In this document: piece by piece, positions 25,417 through 33,366 of the stretch
Layout of the letters: each line of letters begins with the position of its first letter
How positions within the stretch are numbered: position 1 is the first letter of the stretch
NCBI RefSeq assembly: GCF_021458635.1
Contig: NZ_JAIRDQ010000016.1
Span: 3,216-67,215 of the forward strand
Origin: Bradyrhizobium monzae
Lineage (GTDB): Bacteria > Pseudomonadota > Alphaproteobacteria > Rhizobiales > Xanthobacteraceae
Reading direction: 5' to 3'
DNA length: 64,000 nt
The notes under the pieces: model-generated
Told to the model about the DNA's origin: nothing
Database searches by the model: none
The model's input: only the letters and a program-made list of their open reading frames with translations
Translations under genes and position numbers: made by a program

Positions 25417-25627
25417 GGTAGCTGCTCCCCCGCGCGACTGCCGTCCGCGCGCCCCAAACGTCTGCGCGGCGGCCGATGGGCCGCCGTTTCGAAAGTGAGG
25501 CACCGCACTGGCGTCCACGGGAACTCCCGTTCTACGCGGCTGACGACACTCGACTCCACTGGGCAATTTTTGCCCGGTGTATGGTTAGCAAAGGGTTAAC
25601 GGAGGGGTCATTTCGGCCTCTCAGGTC

Positions 25628-25667
25628 GTCATTCCGGGGCTGCACCAAGCGGGCGCCCCGGAATGAC
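25628..25667. repeat. perfect 13-bp inverted repeat (palindromic element)
   Basis: GTCATTCCGGGGC (25628-25640) and GCCCCGGAATGAC (25655-25667) form a perfect stem with a 14-nt loop. It lies just after the last gene of the minus-strand copper operon and may also act as its transcription end, but it lacks a T-run. It belongs to the common GTCATTCCGGGG palindrome type. Confidence 0.75.
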
Positions 25668-25687
25668 CATGGTCAGGCGTCGGGGGC

Positions 25688-25987
25688 CTACTTCGCCTTC
25701 TGAATCTTCGTCACCGTGTAGCCCGACGCGGCCTCTTCGGCCTCGAACGACACCTTGTCGCCGACCCGCACCTGCTTGAGCATGGCGGGATCCCTGACGC
25801 GGTAGACCATGGTCATGGGCTCGTCCATGCCGAGGCTTTTGGCGGGGCCGTGCTTGAGCGTGATCTTGCCCGCGCTTTCGTCGATCTTCTTGACCTCGCC
25901 GCTGATGGAAGCGGCTTGCGCCAGCGCGCTCACGGTCAGGCCCAGCGTCAGCGCGAGCGCCGCAGTGATGCGGATGATCAGTTTCAT
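25688..25987 (-). CDS. periplasmic copper-binding protein, CusF-like
   Basis: 99 residues with a clear signal peptide (MKLIIRITAALALTLGLTVSALAQA). The mature small beta-barrel matches the CusF/CopK-type domain: GEVKKIDESAGKITLKHGP then MDEPMTMVYRV, with the copper ligands His and MxM in the expected places. The Trp that caps the copper in E. coli CusF is not present; the aligned region reads LGMDEPMTM. It is the last gene of the copper operon, 17 bp after a cupredoxin. It probably carries periplasmic Cu(I)/Ag(I) to an efflux or oxidase partner. Confidence 0.88.
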   Translation of the reverse strand: MKLIIRITAALALTLGLTVSALAQAASISGEVKKIDESAGKITLKHGPAKSLGMDEPMTMVYRVRDPAMLKQVRVGDKVSFEAEEAASGYTVTKIQKAK

Positions 25988-26004
25988 GGTTGTCTCCATT
26001 GTCT

Positions 26005-26460
26005 TCATTTCACGTTGACGTGGCCGACCATGCCGTAGTCGCGATGGTCCGGGATCAGGCAGGAGAATTCGAAGGTGCCGGCTTTGGTGAACTTCCAGAC
26101 GATCTCGGCCGTCTTGTTCGGCGCAAGCCGCACTCCGTTCGGGTCGTCATGCTCCATGTGCGGGTGCTTCTTCATCACCTCGGCATGCGCGAGATTCTCC
26201 CTCGTGGTGGCGAGCAGGAACTCGTGATCCTCCTTGCCGACATTGCGCAGCACGAAGCGGATCTGCTCGCCGCGCTTCACATTGATGTTCGAGGGCTCGT
26301 AGGACATTTCGCTCAACGCGATCTCGACGGTGCGCGCCGGCTTGTTGGGGTCGCCGGGCTCGCCGGCCGAGAAGCCGTGATGGCCGTGCCCCTCGTGTGC
26401 GAGGGCGGGTGCGATCGACAGCGCAACAAGCGTCAGGGCGAGTTTGATCGTTCTCTTCAT
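26005..26460 (-). CDS. periplasmic cupredoxin (type 1 copper protein)
   Basis: 151 residues from the ATG at 26460, with signal peptide MKRTIKLALTLVALSIAPALA followed by a His-rich start (HEGHGHHG). The plastocyanin-like fold carries the type 1 copper ligands: His in KEDHEFLL and Cys, His, Met in FSCLIPDHRDYGM. It likely shuttles or stores copper in the periplasm for the neighbouring multicopper oxidase. It sits between copA (32-bp gap) and the CusF-like gene (17-bp gap). Stand-alone cupredoxins with His-rich starts are common in copper-resistance operons. Confidence 0.9.
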   Translation of the reverse strand: MKRTIKLALTLVALSIAPALAHEGHGHHGFSAGEPGDPNKPARTVEIALSEMSYEPSNINVKRGEQIRFVLRNVGKEDHEFLLATTRENLAHAEVMKKHPHMEHDDPNGVRLAPNKTAEIVWKFTKAGTFEFSCLIPDHRDYGMVGHVNVK

Positions 26461-26492
26461 TGTGGTCTCCAGTTGGTGGTTCATCGAAACGC

Positions 26493-27824
26493 TCACATCT
26501 TCATTTTGTGCGCGGGCGAGGCCGGCTGCCGCGCAGGCTCCGCCGCGGGCGCAGCGATCTCGTAGGCGACGGTGCCTTGCGGGAATTGATAGGGGCCGGG
26601 ATCGCGATAATCGTCGTGCGCAAGGTCCTCGCGGATCTTCATCACCGTAAACATGCCGCCCATCTCGATCGGACCGAACTGGCCGGCGCCGCTCATCATC
26701 GGCAGCGTGTTGTCGGGCGCCGGCATCTCCATGTTGCCCATCGCCATGCCGGACTGGCCCATCACCATGGCGTCGGGCGCGAGCTTGCCGACCGCCTTGG
26801 CGATATCCTTGCGCGACACGCCGATCATGTTGCGCATGTTGTGCCCCATTGCATTCATGGTGTGATGCGATTTGTGGCAGTGAAACGCCCAGTCGCCGGG
26901 ATTGTCCGCCAGGACGTCGAACACGCGCACGGCGCCGACCGGCACGTCGGTCGTCGTCTCCGGATATTGCGCGCTCTCGGGAATCCAGCCGCCGTCGGTG
27001 CAGGTCACGGCAAAGCTGTGGCCGTGCAGATGGATCGGATGGTTGGTCATGCTGAGGTTGCCGATGCGCACGCGCACCTTGTCGCCGAGCCTGACTGGCA
27101 GTGGATCGATGCCCGGAAACACCCGCGCATTCCAGGTCCACATGTTGAAATCGGTCATCTCGTTGACTTTCGGCAAGTACGTGCCGGGGTCGACGCGATA
27201 GGTGCTCATCACAAAGACGAAGTCGCGGTCGACGGGGCGGAAGTTCGGGTCGCGCGGGTGCACGACGACCATGCCCATCATGCCCATCGCCATCTGCACC
27301 ATCTCGTCGGAATGCGGGTGGTACATGAAGGTCCCGCTCTTCTTCATCTCGAATTCGTAGACGAAGGTCTTTCCCGGCTCGATAGGCGGCTGGGTCAGTC
27401 CGCCGACGCCGTCCATGCCGCTCGGGATGATCATGCCGTGCCAGTGCACGGTGGTGTATTCGGGCAGGCGGTTGGTGACAAAGATGCGGACCTTGTCGCC
27501 CTCGACCGCCTCGATGGTCGGGCCCGGCGACTGACCGTTGTAGCCCCAGAGATTGACCTTCATGCCCTCGGCGAACTCGCGCACCACGGGCTCGGCGACG
27601 AGATGAAATTCCTTCCAGTCGCCGTTCATGCGGAACGGCAGTGTCCAGCCGTTCAAGGTGACGACGGGGCGGTAGTCGGGACCGCCAATGGGATGAAGCG
27701 GCGGCTGCATCACCGCCTTGTCCATATGGACGGCTTCCGGAATCGATGCGGCCTGGACGCGGCCGCCGACGGCTGACGCGCTCACCAGCGCGGCGGTGCC
27801 CAAAAATCCTCGGCGGGAAAACAT
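26493..27824 (-). CDS. Tat-exported multicopper oxidase (CopA/CueO family)
   Basis: 443 residues from ATG 27824 with the Tat-type signal MFSRRGFLGTAALVSASAVG. All four copper-ligand blocks are seen: HWHGM near residue 130, YHPHSDE near 175, HPIHLHGHSF near 320 and HCHKSHHTMNAMGHNM near 370. It is Met-rich (MVQMAMGMMGM, then a Met-rich stretch before the C-terminus), as in Cu(I)-oxidising enzymes. It would oxidise Cu(I) to less toxic Cu(II) in the periplasm. It is preceded by a TolC-like gene (13-bp gap) and followed by a cupredoxin gene. Confidence 0.93.
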   Translation of the reverse strand: MFSRRGFLGTAALVSASAVGGRVQAASIPEAVHMDKAVMQPPLHPIGGPDYRPVVTLNGWTLPFRMNGDWKEFHLVAEPVVREFAEGMKVNLWGYNGQSPGPTIEAVEGDKVRIFVTNRLPEYTTVHWHGMIIPSGMDGVGGLTQPPIEPGKTFVYEFEMKKSGTFMYHPHSDEMVQMAMGMMGMVVVHPRDPNFRPVDRDFVFVMSTYRVDPGTYLPKVNEMTDFNMWTWNARVFPGIDPLPVRLGDKVRVRIGNLSMTNHPIHLHGHSFAVTCTDGGWIPESAQYPETTTDVPVGAVRVFDVLADNPGDWAFHCHKSHHTMNAMGHNMRNMIGVSRKDIAKAVGKLAPDAMVMGQSGMAMGNMEMPAPDNTLPMMSGAGQFGPIEMGGMFTVMKIREDLAHDDYRDPGPYQFPQGTVAYEIAAPAAEPARQPASPAHKMKM

Positions 27825-27837
27825 GCTGGCCTCCATG

Positions 27838-29277
27838 TCAGTGGCCGCCATCGTCAGGCGCTGCCGCGGCGATATTGGTTGGATTGTCGCTGCCCGAAGC
27901 AGGCGCGCCGCCACCATTGACGGCGGTCTGCAGCTCGGATTGGGCGAGGAAGAAGTTTTGCCTGGCGTCGATCGCGCCGCGCAGAGAAGCGAGCCGCTGC
28001 CGCGCTTCGGTCAGGAGTGCGAAGATGTCGACCTGCATGCTGGAGAAGCGGAGCTGCATCTCCTCGGTGATGATCTTGCGCAACGGGATGATCTCGCGCT
28101 GGTAGTGGCTGCCGATGTCGTAGGTGGAGCGATAGACACGATAGGCATCGCGCGCTTCCGAGCGGACGTTCACGGCACGCTCGGTCAGGCGGTTGAAGGC
28201 GAGGTTGTAGGTCTCCGCGGCCTGCCGCACGCGAACCTCGCCGCCGTCGAAGATCGGGATCTGGAACTGCACGTCAAAACCGCGCTCGCGGAACGGGGCG
28301 CCTTCCGGATCCTGGGTCCGCCGAGAGATGCCGGCGAGATCGAGCAGCGTCACGAAGCGTGTTGCTTCAGTGAGGTTCAACGACTTCGCCAGCGCCGTCA
28401 GCTCGAGCCGCGCGATCTGAAGATCGATGCGATGGACCACCGCATCGGCTTCGATCGAGGGCAAGGCCTGCGGCCGGCGTGGCAATGGCGGCAGCTGGTT
28501 GGGCAGACGGAAGTCGAGGCCGTCGTCCCACAGCCCCATCAGCCGTGCCAGCTTTTCGCGCGCGCTCGTCGCCGCCTGGCGTGCGGTGGCGAGATCGGCG
28601 GTGGTCTCGGCGTAAAACACCTGCTCGCGGGCCTGGTCGAGCTTGTTGACCGAGCCGGTCTCGCCGAGCTTGACCGCGAGCTGCGCAGTCGATTCCGCCG
28701 TCGCTTTCGCGTCGGTCAGCAGCATCACCATCTCGTTTCCGGCAACTGTGCGAACGTAAGCGCGCCGCACGTCGGCGGCGAGCCGAAGTGTCGCCAGCGC
28801 CGCGCGCAATTGCGCCTGACGAAAGCGCTCGCGCGCGATGTCGGATCGGAACGGCAGCGTGGCCAACGCCAGGATGTCGCCGACGACCTGGCGCTCGATC
28901 TCGCTGGCGCCATTGCCCGAGATGCGCGAGACCGAGAACACCGGATTGGGCGGCAGGCTCTGCTCGACCAGATCGGTCTCGGCCAGCGCCAGCTCGTTAT
29001 AGGCGGCCTGCAGCCCCTTGTTGCTGAGCAGCGCGACCTGCACGGCGGTCTCCGCAGTCAGCGTCCGCGACAGCAGCTGGTGAACGCGCGCCGCGACCGC
29101 ACCGGCTCCCTCGGCCGATCGCACGAAGGCGATGTCCTTCTTGATAGCCTGGCTCGTCAGCTCGGAGACCGCGCTCATGCCGCTGTCGGGCGAGAACGCG
29201 GCGCAGCCGGCAAGACCAGGTGCAAAGAGGCCGAGCGCGCCGAGAACGAGCAGGCTCCGTGCAAAGTTCTGTGCCAT
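27838..29277 (-). CDS. TolC-like outer-membrane efflux lipoprotein
   Basis: 479 residues with a lipoprotein signal (LLVLGALGLFAPGLAGC). The protein is dominated by long helices in two related halves, with the outer-membrane factor pattern AAYNELALAETDLVEQSLPPNP in the first half and the second-half beta-strand segment FDVQFQIPIFDGGEVR. It resembles the CusC/NodT group. It would form a trimeric channel for copper export. In this operon no RND pump or membrane-fusion protein accompanies it, so its partner must lie elsewhere or differ. Next gene: copper oxidase. Confidence 0.88.
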   Translation of the reverse strand: MAQNFARSLLVLGALGLFAPGLAGCAAFSPDSGMSAVSELTSQAIKKDIAFVRSAEGAGAVAARVHQLLSRTLTAETAVQVALLSNKGLQAAYNELALAETDLVEQSLPPNPVFSVSRISGNGASEIERQVVGDILALATLPFRSDIARERFRQAQLRAALATLRLAADVRRAYVRTVAGNEMVMLLTDAKATAESTAQLAVKLGETGSVNKLDQAREQVFYAETTADLATARQAATSAREKLARLMGLWDDGLDFRLPNQLPPLPRRPQALPSIEADAVVHRIDLQIARLELTALAKSLNLTEATRFVTLLDLAGISRRTQDPEGAPFRERGFDVQFQIPIFDGGEVRVRQAAETYNLAFNRLTERAVNVRSEARDAYRVYRSTYDIGSHYQREIIPLRKIITEEMQLRFSSMQVDIFALLTEARQRLASLRGAIDARQNFFLAQSELQTAVNGGGAPASGSDNPTNIAAAAPDDGGH

Positions 29278-29286
29278 GACGCGCTC

Positions 29287-29571
29287 CTACCGGTCCTGCT
29301 TCGGCTGCGGAGTGACGGCGTCGTTGCGCTCGCGCCACGGCGCCGGCGCTGCAGGCCGCAGGCTCGTGTAGGGCGCGACCGTCGAGCGATAGCCGACGCG
29401 CGCGACCTTCGCCGCAGGATCGGCTGGGTCGGCGATGGCAACTGACGTCGTTGCCGGCATGCAGCCGGACAGCGCCAACATAGCTATGGCCAGCAGCGGC
29501 CAATGGAATCGAAAGTGTCCTCCACGCGCCGCAGATGCGGCGGCGGACTTCGCCCCGAGAAGCGTAAGCAT
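29287..29571 (-). CDS. small lipoprotein of the copper operon
   Basis: 94 residues. A basic start and hydrophobic stretch lead into the lipobox LALSGC at about residue 37. The rest is a short Pro/Ala-rich tail with no known domain (YRSTVAPYTSLRPAAPAPW). AGGGA precedes the start. It is 9 bp upstream of the TolC-like gene, so it is probably made together with it; a role as an accessory of the outer-membrane channel is inferred only from position. Confidence 0.72.
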   Translation of the reverse strand: MLTLLGAKSAAASAARGGHFRFHWPLLAIAMLALSGCMPATTSVAIADPADPAAKVARVGYRSTVAPYTSLRPAAPAPWRERNDAVTPQPKQDR

Positions 29572-29648
29572 GGTTTATCCCTGATCTGTCTGGAGACCAC
29601 AGGTTCGCGCGCGCGGATTGCGCGCCCGGCCTGACGTCGTGGACGAGA

Positions 29649-30092
29649 TCAGATGATGGGAGGGCGGTAGAGCAGGGGCGGTGCCGTGCTGTGCAGGCTG
29701 GCCACGATCTCGAGCGAGCATGCGGAAACCGGCTGAAGCGGCTTTGCAAAGCTCGGCAGATCGGCCGGCAACGCGCTGGCGCACATCATGGCGCAGCACG
29801 GGCCGGCTTTGCCCTTGCTGTCATGGTGATGCGAGGCGGGTGCGTCCTGCGCGGCGGTTTGGTGATGCACGTGGATGCCGGCGTGGTCGTGCGATGGGCC
29901 GTCATGCATGTGGTTTGCCGGCATCGCCTGATGGATCGGCGCAAGGTCGGCGAGCAGCGAATCATCAAGACACGGCGCCGGCCCGGTTCCCCAGGCAAGA
30001 CTTGCTGCCGGCGCGAGCACGCAGAACAGATAGGCCAGTGCAATGAAGCGCCCCACCCTGATCCGCATCGATCGCGTCAATTGCAGCAACAT
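29649..30092 (-). CDS. exported His/Cys/Met-rich protein, first gene of the copper operon
   Basis: 147 residues from ATG 30092 (MRIRVGRF at 30068 is an alternative start). A hydrophobic signal (VGRFIALAYLFCVLAPAASLAWG) is followed by a long metal-ligand-rich region: NHMHDGPSHDHAGIHVHHQ, HHHDSK, then PCCAMMCAS. The composition and position at the head of a copper operon point to copper binding or sensing in the periplasm. It looks like the DUF2946-type proteins found near copper genes, though I cannot confirm that family. The divergent gene encodes an MFS transporter. Confidence 0.7.
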   Translation of the reverse strand: MLLQLTRSMRIRVGRFIALAYLFCVLAPAASLAWGTGPAPCLDDSLLADLAPIHQAMPANHMHDGPSHDHAGIHVHHQTAAQDAPASHHHDSKGKAGPCCAMMCASALPADLPSFAKPLQPVSACSLEIVASLHSTAPPLLYRPPII

Positions 30093-30241
30093 TCCACCGA
30101 CATGCTTTTCGCGCGGCTATCCCGCACACGGACATTACAAACTAATGGCAAAGCGCGATTTCGCCAAGCTCTTCTTACCGCAGTGCACCGCGCATGCCCA
30201 ACATCGCGGCACGATGCTTGACCGCAAGGCGGTCAGCGAAC

Positions 30242-31507
30242 ATGGTCCGCGCCGTGCACGCACCAAATCACCCAGAGCAAAAACCGGCCTCATTCACCCC
30301 TGATTCCCGTCAGGCCTGGGTGCGGCTTTTGCTCGCGCTGCTGATCGGCTCGATCGGCGGCGTCGGCATGTGGGCGGTGGTCGTGGTGATTCCCGTCGTG
30401 CAGGCCGAATTCGCCGCCACGCGCGGTGCGGTGTCGCTGGCCTTCACACTGATGATGTTCGGCTTCGGGCTCGGCGGCGTGATCGCCGGCAAGATCACCG
30501 ACAAGTTCGGCATCGTGCCGGCCATGGCGATCAGCATCGCCTTCCTTGGCGTCGCCAACACGCTCGCAGGACTCTCGACCCAGCTCTGGCAGTTCGTGGC
30601 AGCTTATTTCCTCATTGGGCTCGGCACGTCAGCGACCTTCGCACCGCTGATGGCAGAGGCCTCGCACTGGTTCGAGCGCTATCGCGGTCTGGCCGTGACC
30701 ATCGTCGCGAGCGGCAACTATGTCGCCGGCACGATCTGGCCGCCGCTCATCAATGCGGGCATAGAGGGGATCGGCTGGCGCACCACTCACATCGGCATCG
30801 CCCTCGTCTGCGTGAGTCTGATGACGATCCTGGTTTTGGTCCTGCGCGCGCAGATGGGCGACGACAAGGTCCGCAATCACGCCAATGCGGCGCCGCCGCG
30901 GGTCGATCTCAAGCTCTCGACCAACACGCTGACGGTGCTGCTCTCGATTGCCAGCATTTCCTGCTGCGTCGCCATGGCGATGCCGCAGGTGCATATCGTC
31001 GCCTATTGCGGCGATCTCGGTTACGGCGTGGCGCGCGGTGCCGAGATGCTGTCGCTGATGATGGCCTGCGGCATCGTCAGCCGCATCGGCTCGGGCTATC
31101 TCGCGGACAAGATCGGTGGCATTCCGACGCTGCTGATCGGGGCATTGGCGCAGGGCTTTGCGCTGGTGTTCTACCTGTTCTTCGACAGCCTCACGTCGCT
31201 CTATCTGATCTCCGCGATGTTCGGGCTGTTCCAGGGCGGCATCGTGCCGAGCTATGCCATCATCGTGCGCGAGGCGATGCCGGCCAGCGAAGCCGCGACC
31301 CGCGTCGGCATCGTGATCTTCGCCTCCGTATTCGGCATGTCCTTTGGCGGCTGGGTGTCCGGCATCATCTTTGATGCCACCGGTTCTTACGCGGCGGCCT
31401 TCGCCAACGGCGTGGCGTGGAATGCTCTCAATGTCGGCATCGTCTTGACGCTGCTGATTCGCTCGCGCATGAATTCGGTCAAGGCCGGACCGAATTTCGC
31501 AACCTAG
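30242..31507 (+). CDS. MFS transporter (oxalate/formate-antiporter or monocarboxylate type)
   Basis: 421 residues with twelve hydrophobic segments and the MFS loop 2-3 motif GVIAGKITDKFG near residue 80. The N-terminal half contains SGNYVAGTIWPPLINAG and the second-half loop reads GSGYLADKIGGIPT, patterns of the monocarboxylate/oxalate-formate antiporter group. It probably moves an organic anion. It is divergent from the copper operon, 149 bp apart. The stop overlaps the stop of the convergent DUF4864 gene. I chose ATG 30242; an upstream in-frame start at 30194 would add 16 residues. Confidence 0.85.
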   Translation: MVRAVHAPNHPEQKPASFTPDSRQAWVRLLLALLIGSIGGVGMWAVVVVIPVVQAEFAATRGAVSLAFTLMMFGFGLGGVIAGKITDKFGIVPAMAISIAFLGVANTLAGLSTQLWQFVAAYFLIGLGTSATFAPLMAEASHWFERYRGLAVTIVASGNYVAGTIWPPLINAGIEGIGWRTTHIGIALVCVSLMTILVLVLRAQMGDDKVRNHANAAPPRVDLKLSTNTLTVLLSIASISCCVAMAMPQVHIVAYCGDLGYGVARGAEMLSLMMACGIVSRIGSGYLADKIGGIPTLLIGALAQGFALVFYLFFDSLTSLYLISAMFGLFQGGIVPSYAIIVREAMPASEAATRVGIVIFASVFGMSFGGWVSGIIFDATGSYAAAFANGVAWNALNVGIVLTLLIRSRMNSVKAGPNFAT

Positions 31508-31911
31508 ACCGCCTGTCCCGCCTTCAGCAGCGAGCAGCCGGTGATCTTGTAGCTTCCGTCCGCCTGCTGCTCGAGCGTGTAGAGCGCTTCCCAGGCCTCG
31601 CCATTGGCATCGATGATGTGAACGCGCTGGGCGACGGAGCTGCCTTCGGTCTTGCTGTCGCCGAACTCAAAACTCTTGTGACGATAGACCGGTGCGTAAC
31701 CCTTCTGCACCATCGACATGAAGATGTCGGGCGCAGGGAAAATTTCCTTGATCGCCGGCGCGGCCTGGGAATAGGCCGCAGCCGCATCGTCGTGCGCAAA
31801 AGCTTGTTCCTGAGCCCGGATCACGCCTTGCGCCGCCGCGACATCGTCGGCGCGTGCGGAGATGGGGCTGCAAGCAATGTTGAGAACGACGAGCAAGGCG
31901 GCAATGCGCAT
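31504..31911 (-). CDS. exported DUF4864-family protein
   Basis: 135 residues: signal peptide (MRIAALLVVLNIACSPISARA) and a small alpha+beta domain with VIRAQEQAFAHDDAAAAYSQAAP, FMSMVQKGYAPVYRH and ITGCSLLKAG, which match DUF4864. The fold resembles the NTF2/SnoaL cone and is of unknown function. It shares the CTAG tetranucleotide with the convergent MFS gene, so both stop codons overlap. It has no clear operon partner; the TetR gene upstream is in the same direction, 65 bp away. Confidence 0.82.
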   Translation of the reverse strand: MRIAALLVVLNIACSPISARADDVAAAQGVIRAQEQAFAHDDAAAAYSQAAPAIKEIFPAPDIFMSMVQKGYAPVYRHKSFEFGDSKTEGSSVAQRVHIIDANGEAWEALYTLEQQADGSYKITGCSLLKAGQAV

Positions 31912-31976
31912 GGCAGGCTCCGCGTTGAAATCCCGGCGATGCTGATCCTAGCACGGCCTTGGCAAATACGGAGGCG

Positions 31977-32615
31977 CTATCGCTTCGGTTTCACCGCCGG
32001 CTTCGCGCGCTTGGCGGCGCGCGTCTTGGCCTTCGCAGGGGGCTGCACGCGAAGACCGTCGACAAACACGTCGAGCATCCGCAGCACAGAGGATTGCCAG
32101 CCGGGCTGGTCGTGCATGTAGCACATGCCGATCAGGGCCCTGAACAGGTCTTCCGGGCTGATATCGGCGCGCATTTGGCCGGCCGTGACGGCGCGATCGA
32201 GCAGCGAGCCGACCGCTCTGGTCAGCCGGTCCATCGAGAACGCAGCCAGGTCCGACGAACTCTGGAACGTCAGTGCCAGCGCGGCCGACATGCCTTTCTT
32301 TGTGGCAACGAATTCGACAGTGGAGCCCAGCCAGCGCCTGAGCGCATCGACCGGGTCCTTGGCGTTCTTCAACTGCTCGGCAAGCTCGCTGAGCTGCTCG
32401 ACCTCGCGCCGGTAGACCGCCTCGAACAGATCCTCGCGTGTCGGAAAGTGCCGGTAGAGTGTGCCGATGCCGACGCCCGCGCGCTTGGCCACGGCCTCCA
32501 GGCTCGCCTCCGGACCGCCGGCGTTGAACACGACCTTGGCGGCCTCGAGCACGCGCTCCCGATTGCGCACGGCATCGGCGCGGGGCTTGCGGGTCTGGTC
32601 GGTGTGGTCGTCCAT
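31977..32615 (-). CDS. TetR-family transcriptional repressor
   Basis: 212 residues from ATG 32615. The N-terminal helix-turn-helix has VLEAAKVVFNAGGPEASLEAVAKRAGVGIGTLYRHFPTREDLFEAVYRRE, a textbook TetR domain. The C-terminal ligand domain ends in a Lys/Arg-rich tail (KAKTRAAKRAKPAVKPKR). It is divergent from the PaoABC-like operon, with a 15-bp palindrome between them, so it probably represses that operon or itself. No strong ribosome site is visible; a start at 32633 is possible. Confidence 0.88.
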   Translation of the reverse strand: MDDHTDQTRKPRADAVRNRERVLEAAKVVFNAGGPEASLEAVAKRAGVGIGTLYRHFPTREDLFEAVYRREVEQLSELAEQLKNAKDPVDALRRWLGSTVEFVATKKGMSAALALTFQSSSDLAAFSMDRLTRAVGSLLDRAVTAGQMRADISPEDLFRALIGMCYMHDQPGWQSSVLRMLDVFVDGLRVQPPAKAKTRAAKRAKPAVKPKR

Positions 32616-32740
32616 GCCGGCAATGTAGATCACGAATTGGTTAGATTGAACCCTTGCAATGACCCTTGCAGGGCTGCACCGCGTTGGCTGCGCACGGGCT
32701 TTCGACGAATTCCAAATATTTCTCGGCGGCCCTTGTTAAC

Positions 32741-32755
32741 CGGAGGGGTCCTCCG
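32741..32755. promoter_or_regulatory. candidate operator palindrome upstream of the PaoABC-like operon
   Basis: CGGAGG-GGT-CCTCCG, a perfect 6-bp inverted repeat, lies 113 bp before the iron-sulfur subunit gene and 125 bp from the TetR start. A TTGTTAAC element precedes it. A TetR-family dimer would fit this size; no binding data are available. Confidence 0.4.
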
Positions 32756-32868
32756 TATCTTCGTCCTGTGCCGGGCTGGATCCACGTCCGGGCGGTGCGA
32801 TATCGACGGCGGCCACGGAGGTGGTGCGCCGGGCGATGAGCCATGTCCATATCTGATCGGAGCCTTAT

Positions 32869-33366
32869 ATGAACCACTCCATCAGCCTCACCGTGAACGG
32901 TGCGCGGCGCGATTTCGTCCTCGACGATCCGCGCGTTACGCTGCTCGATCTCCTGCGTGAGCGCCTTCATCTCACCGGAACCAAGAAGGGATGCGACCGC
33001 GGCCAATGCGGTGCCTGCACCATTCTCGTCGACGGCAAGCGCATCAATTCCTGCTTCGCACTCGCCATTAGCCATGACGGCGCCGATATCCTCACCATCG
33101 AGGGCGTTGCGCGCGGTGACCAGCTTCATCCGGTACAGGCGGCCTTCATTGCCCATGACGGATTCCAGTGCGGCTTCTGCACGCCCGGCCAGATCATGAG
33201 CGCCATCGGCATGATGCAGGAAGCTCAGGCCGGTAACGATCCCGAACGCATCCGCGAATGCATGAGCGGCAATCTCTGCCGTTGCGGCGCCTATGCCGGC
33301 ATCGTCGATGCCGTGCTCGAGGCGCAGGCCGGTGCCGACGAATCCAGCCAGAGGCGCTCCGCATGA
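32869..33366 (+). CDS. aldehyde/xanthine oxidoreductase iron-sulfur subunit (PaoA-like)
   Basis: 165 residues with two [2Fe-2S] domains. The plant-ferredoxin-like motif is CDRGQCGACTILVDGKRINSC near 45-65, and the second cluster is CGFCTPGQ and CMSGNLCRCGAY near 100-140. It transfers electrons from the molybdenum cofactor to FAD. There is no Tat signal here, unlike E. coli PaoA, so the enzyme is probably cytoplasmic. It is the first of three overlapping genes for one enzyme. Confidence 0.92.
   Translation: MNHSISLTVNGARRDFVLDDPRVTLLDLLRERLHLTGTKKGCDRGQCGACTILVDGKRINSCFALAISHDGADILTIEGVARGDQLHPVQAAFIAHDGFQCGFCTPGQIMSAIGMMQEAQAGNDPERIRECMSGNLCRCGAYAGIVDAVLEAQAGADESSQRRSA

Noticed and set aside
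23311..25599. A 762-codon plus-strand open frame
   Set aside because: It is the exact antisense of flhA. Its Arg/Asp/His-rich translation is typical of GC-rich shadow frames, and flhA is unambiguous.
27718..29445. 575-codon plus-strand frame
   Set aside because: It is antisense to the TolC-like gene, with shadow composition.
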